Origin: Flavobacteriaceae bacterium
Lineage (GTDB): Bacteria > Bacteroidota > Bacteroidia > Flavobacteriales > Flavobacteriaceae
Length of the DNA: 64,000 bases
Reading direction: 5' to 3'
Assembly: GCA_947451475.1 (NCBI GenBank)
Contig: CANFZC010000002.1
Coordinates: forward strand, 1-64,000
Under the pieces are notes generated by a model. The model ran no database searches. It saw nothing but the letters and a program-made list of their open reading frames with translations, and was not told the origin of the DNA. Of this stretch, positions 24,729 through 34,056 are shown piece by piece (position 1 is the stretch's first letter; each line of letters begins with the position of its first letter). Made by a program: the position numbers and the translations under genes.

Positions 24729-26105
24729 TTATGTGTTTTGTTTAAGTAATTTTTTAGTCAGGTAATGGAAGCGAAGATACAAAAATAGGGCTGCAGCGGT
24801 TAAACCTGCTAACAAACCTATCCAAACTCCGGTTGCTTTTAGTTCAGTATATTCGCCCAAATATAAGGAAATGGGAAATCCGACAACCCAATAGGCCACA
24901 AAAGTAATGTACATGGGGATTTTAACATCTTGTAAACCCCGCAGTGCTCCAAGAACCACCACTTGAATGCCGTCAGAGATTTGAAAAACAGCCGCTACCA
25001 AAAGTAACTTGGCTGCGATGGCAATCACTTCTTTATTGTCTAGTAATTGCGCTTGATTCTCCATATTTAAAAACAAATAGGGCAATATTTGGTGTAAGAG
25101 TACGAACATCAAAGCGAAGACAATTTCGATACAAATAGCCAATAAAAATATGGAACGCGCCACAATAATTAATTGTTTGTAATCCCCCATTCCTTTTTGG
25201 TTGCTTATTCTAATCATGGATACAACACTAAGACCCATGGCAAACATAAACGTCATAGAGGCCAAACTCAAGGCTATTTGATTGGCGGCCTGACTTGTTT
25301 TACCGATGTTACCGCAAAGCCAAATAGCAGCGGTAAACAATACCACTTCGAATAGCATTTGCATGGCAGAGGGCAGTCCGAGGTTTATAATCTTTTTTAA
25401 CATAGCCGTTTTGATTTCATCAAAGCTAAAATTTTGAAAATATTTCTTTAAAGACTCTTTTCTAGACAAAATGATGTGCATGAAAATCACCATGGCGAGA
25501 CGTGAAATAACAGTTCCCAATCCGGCTCCAAGAATGCCCATTTTGGGAAAGAACCCTACCCCATAGATCAAGCAATAATTAATGATTACATGAACAATGT
25601 TGGCCAAAACAATAGCATACATTGAGATTTTAGTCATGGAAAGTCCGTCAGCAAATTGCTTATACCCTTGGTATATAATGAGTGGTACTAATGAAAAAGC
25701 TACCCAATCAAGGTATGGTTTGGCTAGCGTAATTACTTCCTCGGGTTGGTGTAATAACTCCATAACGGGTTTTGCCAGCACTACTAAGCCAAACAACAGG
25801 AAACCTAGTATGGTACATAAAAACAATCCATGATGAAAAGCAGCGCGAATTTTGCCTGTATCTTTTTCAGCATCTGCTTCGGCTACTATAGGAGTAATAG
25901 CTGTTGAAAATCCGATTCCCAAAGACATTGCCACAAAAATTAAGCTGTTGCCGAGCGAAACGGCAGCCAACTCGGTACTACCAAGTTTACCCACCATTAT
26001 ATTATCTACAATACCGATAAGTGTATGCCCTAGCATGCCCAGTATGACGGGATAAGCCAATTGCATATTGTATCGAAATTCTTTGGTGTATAGGGCTAAA
26101 TTCAT
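24729..26105 (-). CDS. MATE family efflux transporter
   Basis: The 458-residue inner-membrane protein has about 12 hydrophobic segments and the MATE fold signs YPVILGMLGHTLIGIVDNIMVGKLGSTELAA at the N-terminus and the repeated pattern GLGTVISRLAMV in the middle. MATE pumps export cationic drugs or metabolites using Na+ or H+. I set the start at the ATG at 26105 (MNLALYTKEF). A longer frame up to 26258 runs through the promoter region and overlaps the divergent gene, so it is unlikely. A TATCTTTG -7 element lies 17 bases upstream. Confidence 0.92.
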   Translation of the reverse strand: MNLALYTKEFRYNMQLAYPVILGMLGHTLIGIVDNIMVGKLGSTELAAVSLGNSLIFVAMSLGIGFSTAITPIVAEADAEKDTGKIRAAFHHGLFLCTILGFLLFGLVVLAKPVMELLHQPEEVITLAKPYLDWVAFSLVPLIIYQGYKQFADGLSMTKISMYAIVLANIVHVIINYCLIYGVGFFPKMGILGAGLGTVISRLAMVIFMHIILSRKESLKKYFQNFSFDEIKTAMLKKIINLGLPSAMQMLFEVVLFTAAIWLCGNIGKTSQAANQIALSLASMTFMFAMGLSVVSMIRISNQKGMGDYKQLIIVARSIFLLAICIEIVFALMFVLLHQILPYLFLNMENQAQLLDNKEVIAIAAKLLLVAAVFQISDGIQVVVLGALRGLQDVKIPMYITFVAYWVVGFPISLYLGEYTELKATGVWIGLLAGLTAAALFLYLRFHYLTKKLLKQNT

Positions 26106-26122
26106 CGCTTTTTTTGAGTGGG

Positions 26123-26130
26123 CAAAGATA
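26123..26130 (-). promoter_or_regulatory. -7 element of MATE gene
   Basis: The minus strand reads TATCTTTG, a full TAnnTTTG match, 17 bases before the ATG at 26105. It rules against the longer start at 26258. Confidence 0.6.
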
Positions 26131-26183
26131 CTAGGTTTTATGGAATCCTTAGAAATTAAATAAGATTCCTCGAGATTACTATT

Positions 26184-26191
26184 TATATTTG
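26184..26191 (+). promoter_or_regulatory. -7 element close to the 26197 start codon
   Basis: TATATTTG ends five bases before the ATG at 26197, so the transcript may start at or beside the start codon. Confidence 0.45.
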
Positions 26192-26196
26192 TAGGT

Positions 26197-27015
26197 ATGG
26201 AAAAAATAGCGCTACATCCTTTTTGTGAAATTGAGGGAATAGGTGCCGCTTCGGGCATCGTTTATCATCGCAATTCATTGTATATCATTTCAGATAACAG
26301 CACCTATCTCTATGAATATAAACTACTGGAAAAGCAGTTAGAGCGCATTAAACTTATGGGCGACAGCGAGGAAAATTTAGCTAAAAAAGACAAAGCCGAT
26401 TTTGAATCGGTTACTTTATATAACAATAAGCTCTACATTCATGGTTCTGGGTCAACTGATAAGCGGCAGATACGAGTAAAATATGATTTGGATACGTTGG
26501 AGACTCAAAAAAAAGATGTTTCCAAACGTTATCATAAACTTAGTAAAAGTATAGGTTTGGCCTTAAACGAATTGAATATAGAAGGATGTATCATTGATAC
26601 TGAATCTTATTATTACTTTCAAAGAGGCAATGGCACTCAAGGACAAAATGGAATCTTTAAGTATACTAGGCACAGCAAAGAAGTGGTGTTTACGTCAGTG
26701 GTTTTGCCAAAAGTTAAAGGCATTGAAGCGACCTTTACCGATGCCATCGCGGTTGATGACGATGTTTATTTTTTGGCCGCTTGTGAAGACACCACCTCAA
26801 CCTATACTGATGGGGAAATATACGGCACCTTTTTAGGTTGTATGGAACGGAAAACCAATACCGTTCGATTTACCCATTTACTTTCGGACACCCATAAATT
26901 TGAAGGATTGGCATTATATCAAAAATCAGATAATGTATTGGAGTTCTTTCTATGTGAAGACAATGATACTGAAGGTAATGTTTCCACTATTTATATTGCA
27001 AGAGTTTCGGTTTAA
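26197..27015 (+). CDS. Conserved cytoplasmic protein, predicted beta-propeller
   Basis: I do not recognise a characterised family. The 272-residue protein has no signal peptide and shows repeated strand patterns such as GAASGIVYHRNSLYIISDNSTYLYEY, DFESVTLYNNKLYIHGSGS and GIEATFTDAIAVDDDVYFLAACED, with HKFEGLALY near the end. These resemble the repeat blades of six-bladed phytase-like or SdiA-regulated-like propellers common in Bacteroidota. A hydrolase or calcium-binding role is possible but not shown. It is divergent from the MATE gene. Confidence 0.65.
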   Translation: MEKIALHPFCEIEGIGAASGIVYHRNSLYIISDNSTYLYEYKLLEKQLERIKLMGDSEENLAKKDKADFESVTLYNNKLYIHGSGSTDKRQIRVKYDLDTLETQKKDVSKRYHKLSKSIGLALNELNIEGCIIDTESYYYFQRGNGTQGQNGIFKYTRHSKEVVFTSVVLPKVKGIEATFTDAIAVDDDVYFLAACEDTTSTYTDGEIYGTFLGCMERKTNTVRFTHLLSDTHKFEGLALYQKSDNVLEFFLCEDNDTEGNVSTIYIARVSV

Positions 27016-27057
27016 TAAAAATCTTTTATTAATTCTAAAACATTGCCTAAATAAACT

Positions 27058-27065
27058 TAAATTTG
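27058..27065 (+). promoter_or_regulatory. -7 element of the type IX secreted protein gene
   Basis: TAAATTTG is a full TAnnTTTG match, 28 bases before the start codon. Confidence 0.55.
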
Positions 27066-27093
27066 AAACTAACTAACTAAAAACCTTTTCATT

Positions 27094-28098
27094 ATGATTA
27101 AAAAATTACTACTTACTTTATTGATACTTGCCTTTCATTTTAGCTATTCACAAGACAATTATCTTGATTTTGATGGCGTAAATGATGCGGTTACTGTGAC
27201 GGGGTCTGAAAACATACTGGCTAATAGCAGCAGTATTACCATGTCTTGCAAAGTTTTCCCAAGAAGGATCTCCAGTGGATTTCCCAATTTCAATGGCTTT
27301 ATGGGTTATCGAAATGAAACCAATTTTGATTTTTACTTAATTCAACTTTCTAGCACCGACATGGAAGCCCGTTTTAGAAATTCAAGTGGAACGGCATTTA
27401 CTATTACCTATACTGGATTAACTTTAAATGAATGGACTCAATTCTTTTTGGTCTATAATGGTACTGACGGAACGCTTAAATTATACGCTGGTGATACCGA
27501 AGTTGAATCTGTTTCTGCATCAGGTTCTGTTCCTGCCAGCAGTACCGGAGCACTGAAGTTAGGATTAATAACCTTCCAATCCTTTAACTGGTACCACGAT
27601 GGAAAAATAGACGAGGCTAGTTTATGGAATAAAGCACTTTCTCCAAGTGAAATTAGTACGATTGTAAGCAATGGTGGTGAAATCTCTAACCCTTTAGGAG
27701 AAGCGAACCTTAAGCTGTATTACAAGTTTAACCAAGGCATACCTTATGGAAATAATACCACGGAAACTACCGTAAATGATGAGCTTGAAGTCTACAACGG
27801 AACCGCAGTAAATTTTACCTTAACGGGAAACAGTTCGAATTGGGGAAGTGACACTTTAAGTACGGCGCAATTCCAAACCCCTTCAATGGCAGTATATCCG
27901 AATCCGGCTGCCGATTTCATTACCCTTTCGGGAGTAACAGCGCCACTGCCAGTTCAATTTTTTGATGTGTCGGGACGTAACGTTTTCACTACTCTTGTTG
28001 TTGATCAAATGTCTAAACTGGATATCAGTCAATTACAAACGGGAATTTATTTTATCCAAGTCGGCACCAATGTCAAGATGAAATTTATTAAAAAATAA
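27094..28098 (+). CDS. LamG-domain protein with type IX secretion sorting tail
   Basis: The 334-residue protein starts with a signal peptide (MIKKLLLTLLILAFHFSYSQ) and then a concanavalin A-like/LamG domain covering about residues 25-200, with YLDFDGVNDAVTVTG, NEWTQFFLVYNGTDGTLKLYAG and the blade-like GKIDEASLWNKALSPSEI. The last 70 residues are a Por secretion tail (AVYPNPAADFITLSG, LDISQLQTGIYFIQV, MKFIKK), the C-terminal signal of the type IX system that also attaches proteins to the cell surface. It is likely an adhesive or glycan-binding surface protein. It has its own promoter and terminator. Confidence 0.92.
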   Translation: MIKKLLLTLLILAFHFSYSQDNYLDFDGVNDAVTVTGSENILANSSSITMSCKVFPRRISSGFPNFNGFMGYRNETNFDFYLIQLSSTDMEARFRNSSGTAFTITYTGLTLNEWTQFFLVYNGTDGTLKLYAGDTEVESVSASGSVPASSTGALKLGLITFQSFNWYHDGKIDEASLWNKALSPSEISTIVSNGGEISNPLGEANLKLYYKFNQGIPYGNNTTETTVNDELEVYNGTAVNFTLTGNSSNWGSDTLSTAQFQTPSMAVYPNPAADFITLSGVTAPLPVQFFDVSGRNVFTTLVVDQMSKLDISQLQTGIYFIQVGTNVKMKFIKK

Positions 28099-28123
28099 AA
28101 ATACTAACCCATCACTAGTAAAT

Positions 28124-28157
28124 AAAGGCATGAGGTGAACTTGTGCCTTTCTTTTTT
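28124..28157 (+). terminator. Terminator of the LamG protein gene
   Basis: AAAGGCA (28124-28130) pairs with TGCCTTT (28144-28150) and is followed by CTTTTTTT. Confidence 0.75.
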
Positions 28158-28237
28158 TAAAGGGTCGGAACATTTATTTTGTGTGCTTTCCAACCTTTTT
28201 GGCTAATTAGTCCTCTCTATATATAAACACCATTATA

Positions 28238-28780
28238 GTGATTAACGAACAACTCATAACGGCCTGTAAAAAAATGCAACGCGATGCGCAACGGCAAGTC
28301 TATGAATACATGGCACCGAAGCTTTACCGCACTTGTAAGCGGTATTTGAAAAAGGAGGAAGAGATTGAAGAAATATTGGCCGATACCTTTTATACGGTAT
28401 TTACCAAAATAGGACAATTAAAAGAAATGGGGGCCTTTGAAGCTTGGGCACGTAAAATAGCTGTAAACCATTGCCTGCATCAGTTGAAACGCAACATTAA
28501 CTTCAATTTGTACCTGGAAGACACCCAGCTACATCCTTTTACTGAAGGCGTCCAAGAATCGGCTTTGGCTGAAGAAGATCTATTGAACCTATTGAAGCAT
28601 TTACCGGAGGGATGTAAAACCATATTCAATTTATTTGTCATTGAAGGGTATGGACATAAAGAAATAGCGGTAATGCTTAGCATTTCTGAAGGGACTTCAA
28701 AATCACAATTGAACGTGGCTAAAACAAAATTAAAAGAATTAGTTAACGTATTGTATTATCAACAAGCAAAACAATCATGA
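28238..28780 (+). CDS. ECF-type RNA polymerase sigma factor
   Basis: The 180-residue protein has sigma-70 region 2 (QRDAQRQVYEYMAPKLYRTCKRYLK and EEILADTFYTVFTKIGQL) and region 4 (LPEGCKTIFNLFVIEGYGHKEIAVMLSISEGTSKSQLNVAKTKLKELV), without regions 1 and 3, as in extracytoplasmic-function sigma factors. The start is GTG at 28238; no earlier ATG fits. It overlaps the membrane protein gene by four bases, indicating a coupled sigma and antagonist pair. In Bacteroidota such pairs usually answer envelope or nutrient signals. Confidence 0.92.
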   Translation: MINEQLITACKKMQRDAQRQVYEYMAPKLYRTCKRYLKKEEEIEEILADTFYTVFTKIGQLKEMGAFEAWARKIAVNHCLHQLKRNINFNLYLEDTQLHPFTEGVQESALAEEDLLNLLKHLPEGCKTIFNLFVIEGYGHKEIAVMLSISEGTSKSQLNVAKTKLKELVNVLYYQQAKQS

Positions 28781-29715
28781 AAGATCAAGATACCTTATAT
28801 AACCAAATAAAAGAGGCCGTTGATCATGCCGAATCACCTGGTTTTGATGCTATGGAAAAGGTATGGCAACGCGTCGAAGAAAAACTTGAGGCTAAAACCC
28901 TGAAAAAGGAAAATAATCTCTGGAAGAAGATTGCTGTAGCCGCTTCACTCTTATTATTTATTACTTTGGGCTATCATTTTTTTGATACCAATAGCACCCC
29001 TATTCCTTCTAAAGAAACCGTAACCCAAATCGACAGTTTGCAAAAATCTTTGGACGGTAAGAAGGGGCTCGCGGAAGCAGATACCGCACATCCTGCCATT
29101 AAAAAAGACGCCGCAGCCTTATTGCAAAAGCAATTAACACCTAGAAATCAAATGACCTATCAAGCGGTAACAAGGAACGCTTTGGCCACAGACACTACTG
29201 GTTATCGTTTATCTATTCCGCAATTGGAATCGAGTACTTTAGGGTACACTGCTAGTGATAAAGTAGTTGCCAATTGGTCTGAAGCTAAGAAAGACACGAA
29301 AGACGAAGTGGCCAAAGGGGTTGAAGTATTCATTGATAATGACACGCGAGTTTCTAGTACCAAAAAGGAGTCACCGCTGGTTGTTATTGATGATAAAGCG
29401 ACCAATTTACAAAGTCTAGAACATCTCACTACTGAAACGATAGATTCTTTGGAAATTCTAAATGATCCAATTTATATCATTAATGGAATATATTATACTG
29501 AGAAGGAACTATTTGGACCAAATCCGACGAGTCCTTATACCCCATTAGACCAACAAGATATTGAAACCATTTCTATATTGAAAGATGAAAAAGCCGTAGC
29601 GCTTTATGGTGAAAAAGGAAAAAAGGGAGTGGTTATCATCCACACGAAAGAGGGTAAACCAAAAGCTAAAAGCACCACTAAACCCTATTTAGACAAAAGC
29701 AAATGGACCCATTAG
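28777..29715 (+). CDS. Putative anti-sigma membrane protein with TonB-plug-like C-terminus
   Basis: The 312-residue protein has a cytoplasmic N-terminus of about 46 residues (MKDQDTLYNQIKEAVDHA), one membrane segment (IAVAASLLLFITLGYHFF, about residues 49-66) and a long periplasmic part. The last 85 residues carry NDPIYIINGIYYTEKELFG, then DIETISILKDEKAVALYGEKGKKGVVIIHTKEG. This order matches the end of a SusC/TonB receptor plug domain (PLYVVDG ... IEsIeVLKdaaAtAiYGsrGaNGVvlITTKkG). No receptor barrel follows. The N-terminus replaces a classical zinc finger anti-sigma domain. Role as antagonist is inferred from the overlapping sigma gene. Confidence 0.75.
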   Translation: MKDQDTLYNQIKEAVDHAESPGFDAMEKVWQRVEEKLEAKTLKKENNLWKKIAVAASLLLFITLGYHFFDTNSTPIPSKETVTQIDSLQKSLDGKKGLAEADTAHPAIKKDAAALLQKQLTPRNQMTYQAVTRNALATDTTGYRLSIPQLESSTLGYTASDKVVANWSEAKKDTKDEVAKGVEVFIDNDTRVSSTKKESPLVVIDDKATNLQSLEHLTTETIDSLEILNDPIYIINGIYYTEKELFGPNPTSPYTPLDQQDIETISILKDEKAVALYGEKGKKGVVIIHTKEGKPKAKSTTKPYLDKSKWTH

Positions 29716-29759
29716 CACCCTTATGCACTATACGACAGAAGTCGCTTACCTACATGCTG

Positions 29760-30830
29760 TTACTGAAAAACCAAACTCACGGAGGTACCTAATTGGGGTT
29801 GGCTTTCAATCGCTATTTTAGCCTTGATTTTTTCGGCAAGGTTTTGCACTAATTGCATGCCCATGCCCATGCCTATTTCATTATTTGTGCCGTGCGTTGA
29901 GGCATAATTATGGTTTAAAATCGCCTGTACTTTATTGGAGGTCATCCCGACACCATTATCGGTAACTGTAAGGGTATTGTTTAGAAAACTTACTGTTATT
30001 TTACCATTGGAAGGGGTGAATTTTACAGCATTTGAAATAATATTACGGACAATGATAGTGACTATTTCTGCATCTGAAAACAAAGTCGTATGCTCGTCAA
30101 TAGCAACCTCAACGGTTATGTTTTTATCTGAATAAGCATTTTTATACACTACAAAAAGCGCTTCGATTGTCGCTTTTACATCGATACTTTTAGAATTAAC
30201 TTGAATTGCATTAAAATTAGATTTTGACCACACTAAGGTAGTTTCTAACATTTCTAAAACTTGCGTAGACTGACGGTTTATTTTTTTAATAAAGGGCGTA
30301 AAATCATCTTGCGACATATTGTGTTCCAATGCCACCGCTGAAATATTGGTTAGATTGGAAATAGGAGCTCTTAAATCATGTCCTAACACCGATAACATTC
30401 GGTCGTTGTTGCTATTGATGTTCTTTAGTTCCTCTTGTAATTGGATTTCTTTATCAATATCAACAAAAGCCACAACATGTAAACTATCAAGCACAGAAGC
30501 TTTTATTTCATACCATTTTTTAGAACCATTTTTGCAGGTCACTTGGGATTTCTTTTTAACAAAAACTTTCCCCTCTTGCTTGGAATTAATTTCCTCTTCA
30601 TCCCAATCACTGATCACGGTATCTCGATAGGATTCTACTGGGTAGGCGTGCTCGTACCACGCTTGTAAAGTGGGTATTTCTTGCAAGGTATATCCAATTT
30701 CATCTTTGAACTTTTCATTTAAAAAAGTATTTAAATGGACGCCATTGATCACTTCAGCGATGATGAAGGGGTAGGGAAGAAAATCGGCTACATGGTGAAG
30801 GTCAAATCTTGAAATCTTGTGCTTGCTCAT
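29760..30830 (-). CDS. PAS-domain sensor histidine kinase (soluble)
   Basis: This 356-residue kinase has an N-terminal PAS-like domain (about residues 15-130, ending SLHVVAFVDIDKEIQLQEEL), then a HisKA domain with the H box SVLGHDLRAPISNL (His151) and an ATPase domain with NIISNAVKFTPSNGKI (N box), TVTDNGVGM and the G-rich IGMGMGMQLVQNLAEKI. It has no membrane segment, so it senses an internal cue or partner protein. No response regulator is adjacent; it is an orphan kinase. It runs with the ABC-F gene upstream, 50 bases away. Confidence 0.88.
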   Translation of the reverse strand: MSKHKISRFDLHHVADFLPYPFIIAEVINGVHLNTFLNEKFKDEIGYTLQEIPTLQAWYEHAYPVESYRDTVISDWDEEEINSKQEGKVFVKKKSQVTCKNGSKKWYEIKASVLDSLHVVAFVDIDKEIQLQEELKNINSNNDRMLSVLGHDLRAPISNLTNISAVALEHNMSQDDFTPFIKKINRQSTQVLEMLETTLVWSKSNFNAIQVNSKSIDVKATIEALFVVYKNAYSDKNITVEVAIDEHTTLFSDAEIVTIIVRNIISNAVKFTPSNGKITVSFLNNTLTVTDNGVGMTSNKVQAILNHNYASTHGTNNEIGMGMGMQLVQNLAEKIKAKIAIESQPQLGTSVSLVFQ

Positions 30831-30880
30831 ACAATCAAATTAACTATTCAAAGGACATTAAGATTCAGACAATTTAGTTA

Positions 30881-32512
30881 TTATTTCTCTATTTCTTTTA
30901 AACTTAACATTTTTTTGTATTCCAAGAAGCCTTTTATGTCTTCAAAATGTTCTTTGACGCGTTTGTGTCCGAATTCGAAAACTTTTTCGGCTAAACCGTC
31001 TAAGAAATCACGATCGTGGGACACTAAAATCAGAGTACCATCGAAATCCTTTAGTGCATCTTTGATGATGTCTTTGGTTTTCATATCGAGGTGATTGGTC
31101 GGCTCATCGAGGATTAAAACATTTACTGGCTCTAAAAGTAATTTTATCATGGCTAAGCGGGTTCTTTCTCCACCCGAAAGCACTTTTACTTTCTTTTGAA
31201 CATCATCCCCACCGAACATAAAAGCCCCAAGGAGGTCCTTTATTTTGGTTCGAATATCTCCAACGGCTATTCTGTCAATCGTTTCAAAAACAGAAATCTC
31301 ACCATCTAATAAAGCCGCTTGATTTTGGGCAAAATAGCCAATTTGGACGTTATGCCCTACTTCTAGTTTGCCTTCATACTCGATTTCTTTCATCATGGCC
31401 TTAATCATGGTGGATTTACCTTCCCCATTCTTTCCGACGAAGGCTACTTTTTGCCCTCTTTCGATTACCATATTGGCATCTTTAAACACGATATGGTCCC
31501 CGTAGGCTTTTGATAAATGTTCGACTACTATAGGATATTGACCGCTTCTTGGCGAAGGAGGGAATTTAAGCCTTAGTGCAGAATTATCTACTTCATCTAC
31601 CTCTACCAATTCAAGCTTTTCTAACATCTTGACGCGGGATTGTACCTGTAGCGTCTTAGAGTAGGTCCCTTTGAAGCGTTCGATGAATTCCATGTTTTCG
31701 GCAATCATTTTTTGCTGTTCCTCATAGGCCTTTTGTTGGTGCGCTCGACGGTCTTTTCGCAGTTCGAGGTAATGCGAATATTTGGCCTTGTAATCGTATA
31801 TTCTGCCCATGGTCACTTCGATGGTACGATTGGTAATATTATCTACGAATGCTCTATCGTGGGAGATTACCATTACGGCTTTGGCTTGATTGATTAAGAA
31901 ATCCTCTAACCATTGAATACTTTCCATATCCAGGTGGTTAGTCGGCTCATCTAGTAAAATCAAATCGGGTTGTTTTAAAAGGATTTTAGCTAGTTCGATT
32001 CTCATGCGCCATCCTCCCGAGAATTCCTTGGTAGGGCGATTAAAATCTTCTCTTTCGAAGCCAAGTCCTTTTAGAACTTTTTCCACTTCGGCTTCATAGT
32101 TGACTTCTTCAATGGAATAGTATTTCTCGCTTACTTCCGATACTCGTTCGATTAACTTCATATAGTCATCGCTTTCATAATCGGTGCGAATAGTAAGCTG
32201 TTCGTTGATTTCATCCATTTCGGCTTTCATTTGGAACACTTCTGCAAAGGCTTTGGAGGTTTCCTCCATTACGGTGCAGTCATCAGCGGTTAATAAGTGC
32301 TGAGGCAAGTAGGCAATGACGGCTTCTTTTGGGGCAGAGATGTTTCCACGAGAAGGTTTATTTTGACCTGCAACAATCTTTAAAAGGGTGGATTTACCGG
32401 CACCATTTTTACCCATTAAGGCAATTTTATCCGTTTCGTTGATGGCAAAGGTTACTTCGCTAAATAGTGTGGTGCCGCCAAATTCAACGGCTATATCGTT
32501 TACAGTTATCAT
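30881..32512 (-). CDS. ABC-F family ATPase (second copy)
   Basis: The 543-residue soluble twin-ATPase has Walker A motifs GKNGAGKST and GKNGEGKST, signatures FSGGWRMRIELA and LSGGERTRLAMI, and Walker B segments LDEPTNHLDMES and LDEPTNHLDMKT, with the interdomain linker of the translation-factor group. It lacks the long C-terminal coiled coil of the copy at 7228, so it belongs to another branch (YbiT/YdiF type). It probably acts on ribosomes; an antibiotic-protection role cannot be claimed. It has a consensus promoter. Confidence 0.92.
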   Translation of the reverse strand: MITVNDIAVEFGGTTLFSEVTFAINETDKIALMGKNGAGKSTLLKIVAGQNKPSRGNISAPKEAVIAYLPQHLLTADDCTVMEETSKAFAEVFQMKAEMDEINEQLTIRTDYESDDYMKLIERVSEVSEKYYSIEEVNYEAEVEKVLKGLGFEREDFNRPTKEFSGGWRMRIELAKILLKQPDLILLDEPTNHLDMESIQWLEDFLINQAKAVMVISHDRAFVDNITNRTIEVTMGRIYDYKAKYSHYLELRKDRRAHQQKAYEEQQKMIAENMEFIERFKGTYSKTLQVQSRVKMLEKLELVEVDEVDNSALRLKFPPSPRSGQYPIVVEHLSKAYGDHIVFKDANMVIERGQKVAFVGKNGEGKSTMIKAMMKEIEYEGKLEVGHNVQIGYFAQNQAALLDGEISVFETIDRIAVGDIRTKIKDLLGAFMFGGDDVQKKVKVLSGGERTRLAMIKLLLEPVNVLILDEPTNHLDMKTKDIIKDALKDFDGTLILVSHDRDFLDGLAEKVFEFGHKRVKEHFEDIKGFLEYKKMLSLKEIEK

Positions 32513-32538
32513 ACTATATCTAGTTTTTTTTGAAGCGG

Positions 32539-32568
32539 CAAAGATAGTTTAATTTGAAGATGTTCCAA
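32539..32568 (-). promoter_or_regulatory. Promoter of the ABC-F gene
   Basis: On the minus strand TTG (32566-32568), 19 bases, then TATCTTTG (32539-32546), both consensus. The start codon follows 26 bases later. Confidence 0.72.
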
Positions 32569-32634
32569 TTTGAAGATTTGAAGATTTAACAGTAGGGAAG
32601 TTTAATTAAGAAAAGAAAGCTTGTTAATTATCTT

Positions 32635-32642
32635 TATTTTTG
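32635..32642 (+). promoter_or_regulatory. -7 element of the MFS gene
   Basis: TATTTTTG is a full TAnnTTTG match, 46 bases before the start codon. Confidence 0.5.
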
Positions 32643-32688
32643 TGGTTTAATAAATGTACAATCTAGTAAAGACTGACAATTACAGCCT

Positions 32689-33882
32689 ATGCCTCCAATA
32701 GAAGCAAAGTTTAAAAAAAGTTATCATACCCTTAAAAACAACTACTTAAAGCGGGTTCGCTTAGCGACCTCTTTATTTTTCTTTGGAATGGGTTTTAGTT
32801 TTGCTAGCTGGGCCAGTAGGATTCCGGATATTAAATCGATGTTGCATTTGAGTGAGGCTTCCTTAGGAACACTCTTGTTTGCGTTACCGCTGGGCCAATT
32901 AGTAGCGATGCCTTTTTCGGGTAAATTGGTGACCCGTTATGGGAGTCGGCTAACGAGTTTTATCTGTTTATTGTTGTATGCTGGGTGTTTGCCTTTAATC
33001 GGATGGGCAACCGTCCAATGGCAGTTAGCTTTAGGATTATTTCTATTTGGATTAACGGGGAATGTATGTAACATAGCGGTGAACACCCAAGGTGTTTATA
33101 CCCAACAATTATTTGATAAACCCATCATGGGATCGTTTCATGGTTCGTGGAGTTTGGCAGGTTTCTTTGGCGCCCTAGTAGGCTTGGTTTTTATCGGTTT
33201 TAAGTTGAGTCCGTTTCACCATTTTATGGTTGCTTTTTCCTTTGTGGTTTTACTTATTCTGACTAATGCAAAGTATATCATTAAAACCAAGGCAAAAGCA
33301 TCGGCACATAAAGATCATTATTCCTTTTTCAAGAATCCCGATAAACCCTTGTTGCTACTGGGGGTAATTTGTTTTTTTGGGATGAGTAGTGAGGGCATCA
33401 TGTTTGATTGGAGTGGTGTTTATTTTAAAGAGATTATTAAGGCGCCAGGTGCTTTGGTTGCTTTGGGGTATACTACCTTTATGATTAGTATGGCATTGGG
33501 GCGCTTTTTGAGTGATTTTTTGGTAGCGCGTTATGGAACACGGAAGGTTTTATTATTGAGTGGTTTGATAATCTCATTTGGATTGTATAGTGCGGTATTG
33601 TTTCCCTATCTAGTTCCTTGTATGGTCGCTTTTATGTTGGTTGGTTTTGGTGTTTCTAATGTGGTTCCCATTATCTTTAATGCTGCAGGCAACCATTCAA
33701 AGGTACCTACAGGAATTGCATTGACGGTAGTGAGCAGTATCAGTTTTCTTGGTTTTTTGATTGGTCCCCCTTTAATTGGTTATATGGCGGAAGTTACAAG
33801 TTTGCGCTATTCCTTTGCTTTTATTGGGCTGTTTGGGGTGGTTATTAGTATACTAGTTAGTCGGTTAAAACTATTTACCTAG
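32689..33882 (+). CDS. MFS transporter, YbjJ-like
   Basis: The 397-residue inner-membrane protein has about 12 hydrophobic segments. FFGMGFSFASWASRIPDIKSMLHLSEASLGTLLFALPLGQL near residues 31-71 and VTRYGSRLTSF correspond to the YbjJ-type MFS group, of unknown substrate. A second half begins near FFGMSSEGIMFDWSGVYFKE. It stands alone between a divergent ABC-F gene and a gene-free stretch with short tandem repeats. Base composition is somewhat more G-rich than its neighbours, with many TTG leucine codons. Confidence 0.85.
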   Translation: MPPIEAKFKKSYHTLKNNYLKRVRLATSLFFFGMGFSFASWASRIPDIKSMLHLSEASLGTLLFALPLGQLVAMPFSGKLVTRYGSRLTSFICLLLYAGCLPLIGWATVQWQLALGLFLFGLTGNVCNIAVNTQGVYTQQLFDKPIMGSFHGSWSLAGFFGALVGLVFIGFKLSPFHHFMVAFSFVVLLILTNAKYIIKTKAKASAHKDHYSFFKNPDKPLLLLGVICFFGMSSEGIMFDWSGVYFKEIIKAPGALVALGYTTFMISMALGRFLSDFLVARYGTRKVLLLSGLIISFGLYSAVLFPYLVPCMVAFMLVGFGVSNVVPIIFNAAGNHSKVPTGIALTVVSSISFLGFLIGPPLIGYMAEVTSLRYSFAFIGLFGVVISILVSRLKLFT

Positions 33883-34056
33883 ACCTTGCTCCCTTACAAT
33901 ATAGCTACTCCTTCGAAAATACATTAGCGTACTTCTAACGCTACTTTCGCTTTATGCTGGTTCTTGATTTAACGTTGGTGTCATTCAGCAAATGATTATA
34001 AGGAAAGTGGTCCTATAACCAGCTTACTTTTTAAGTAAAGAGAAACTAAGGATTTC

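Noticed and set aside
26106..26258. N-terminal extension of the MATE gene
   Set aside because: It crosses the -7 element at 26123-26130 and overlaps the divergent gene; the homology starts at MNLALYTKEF.
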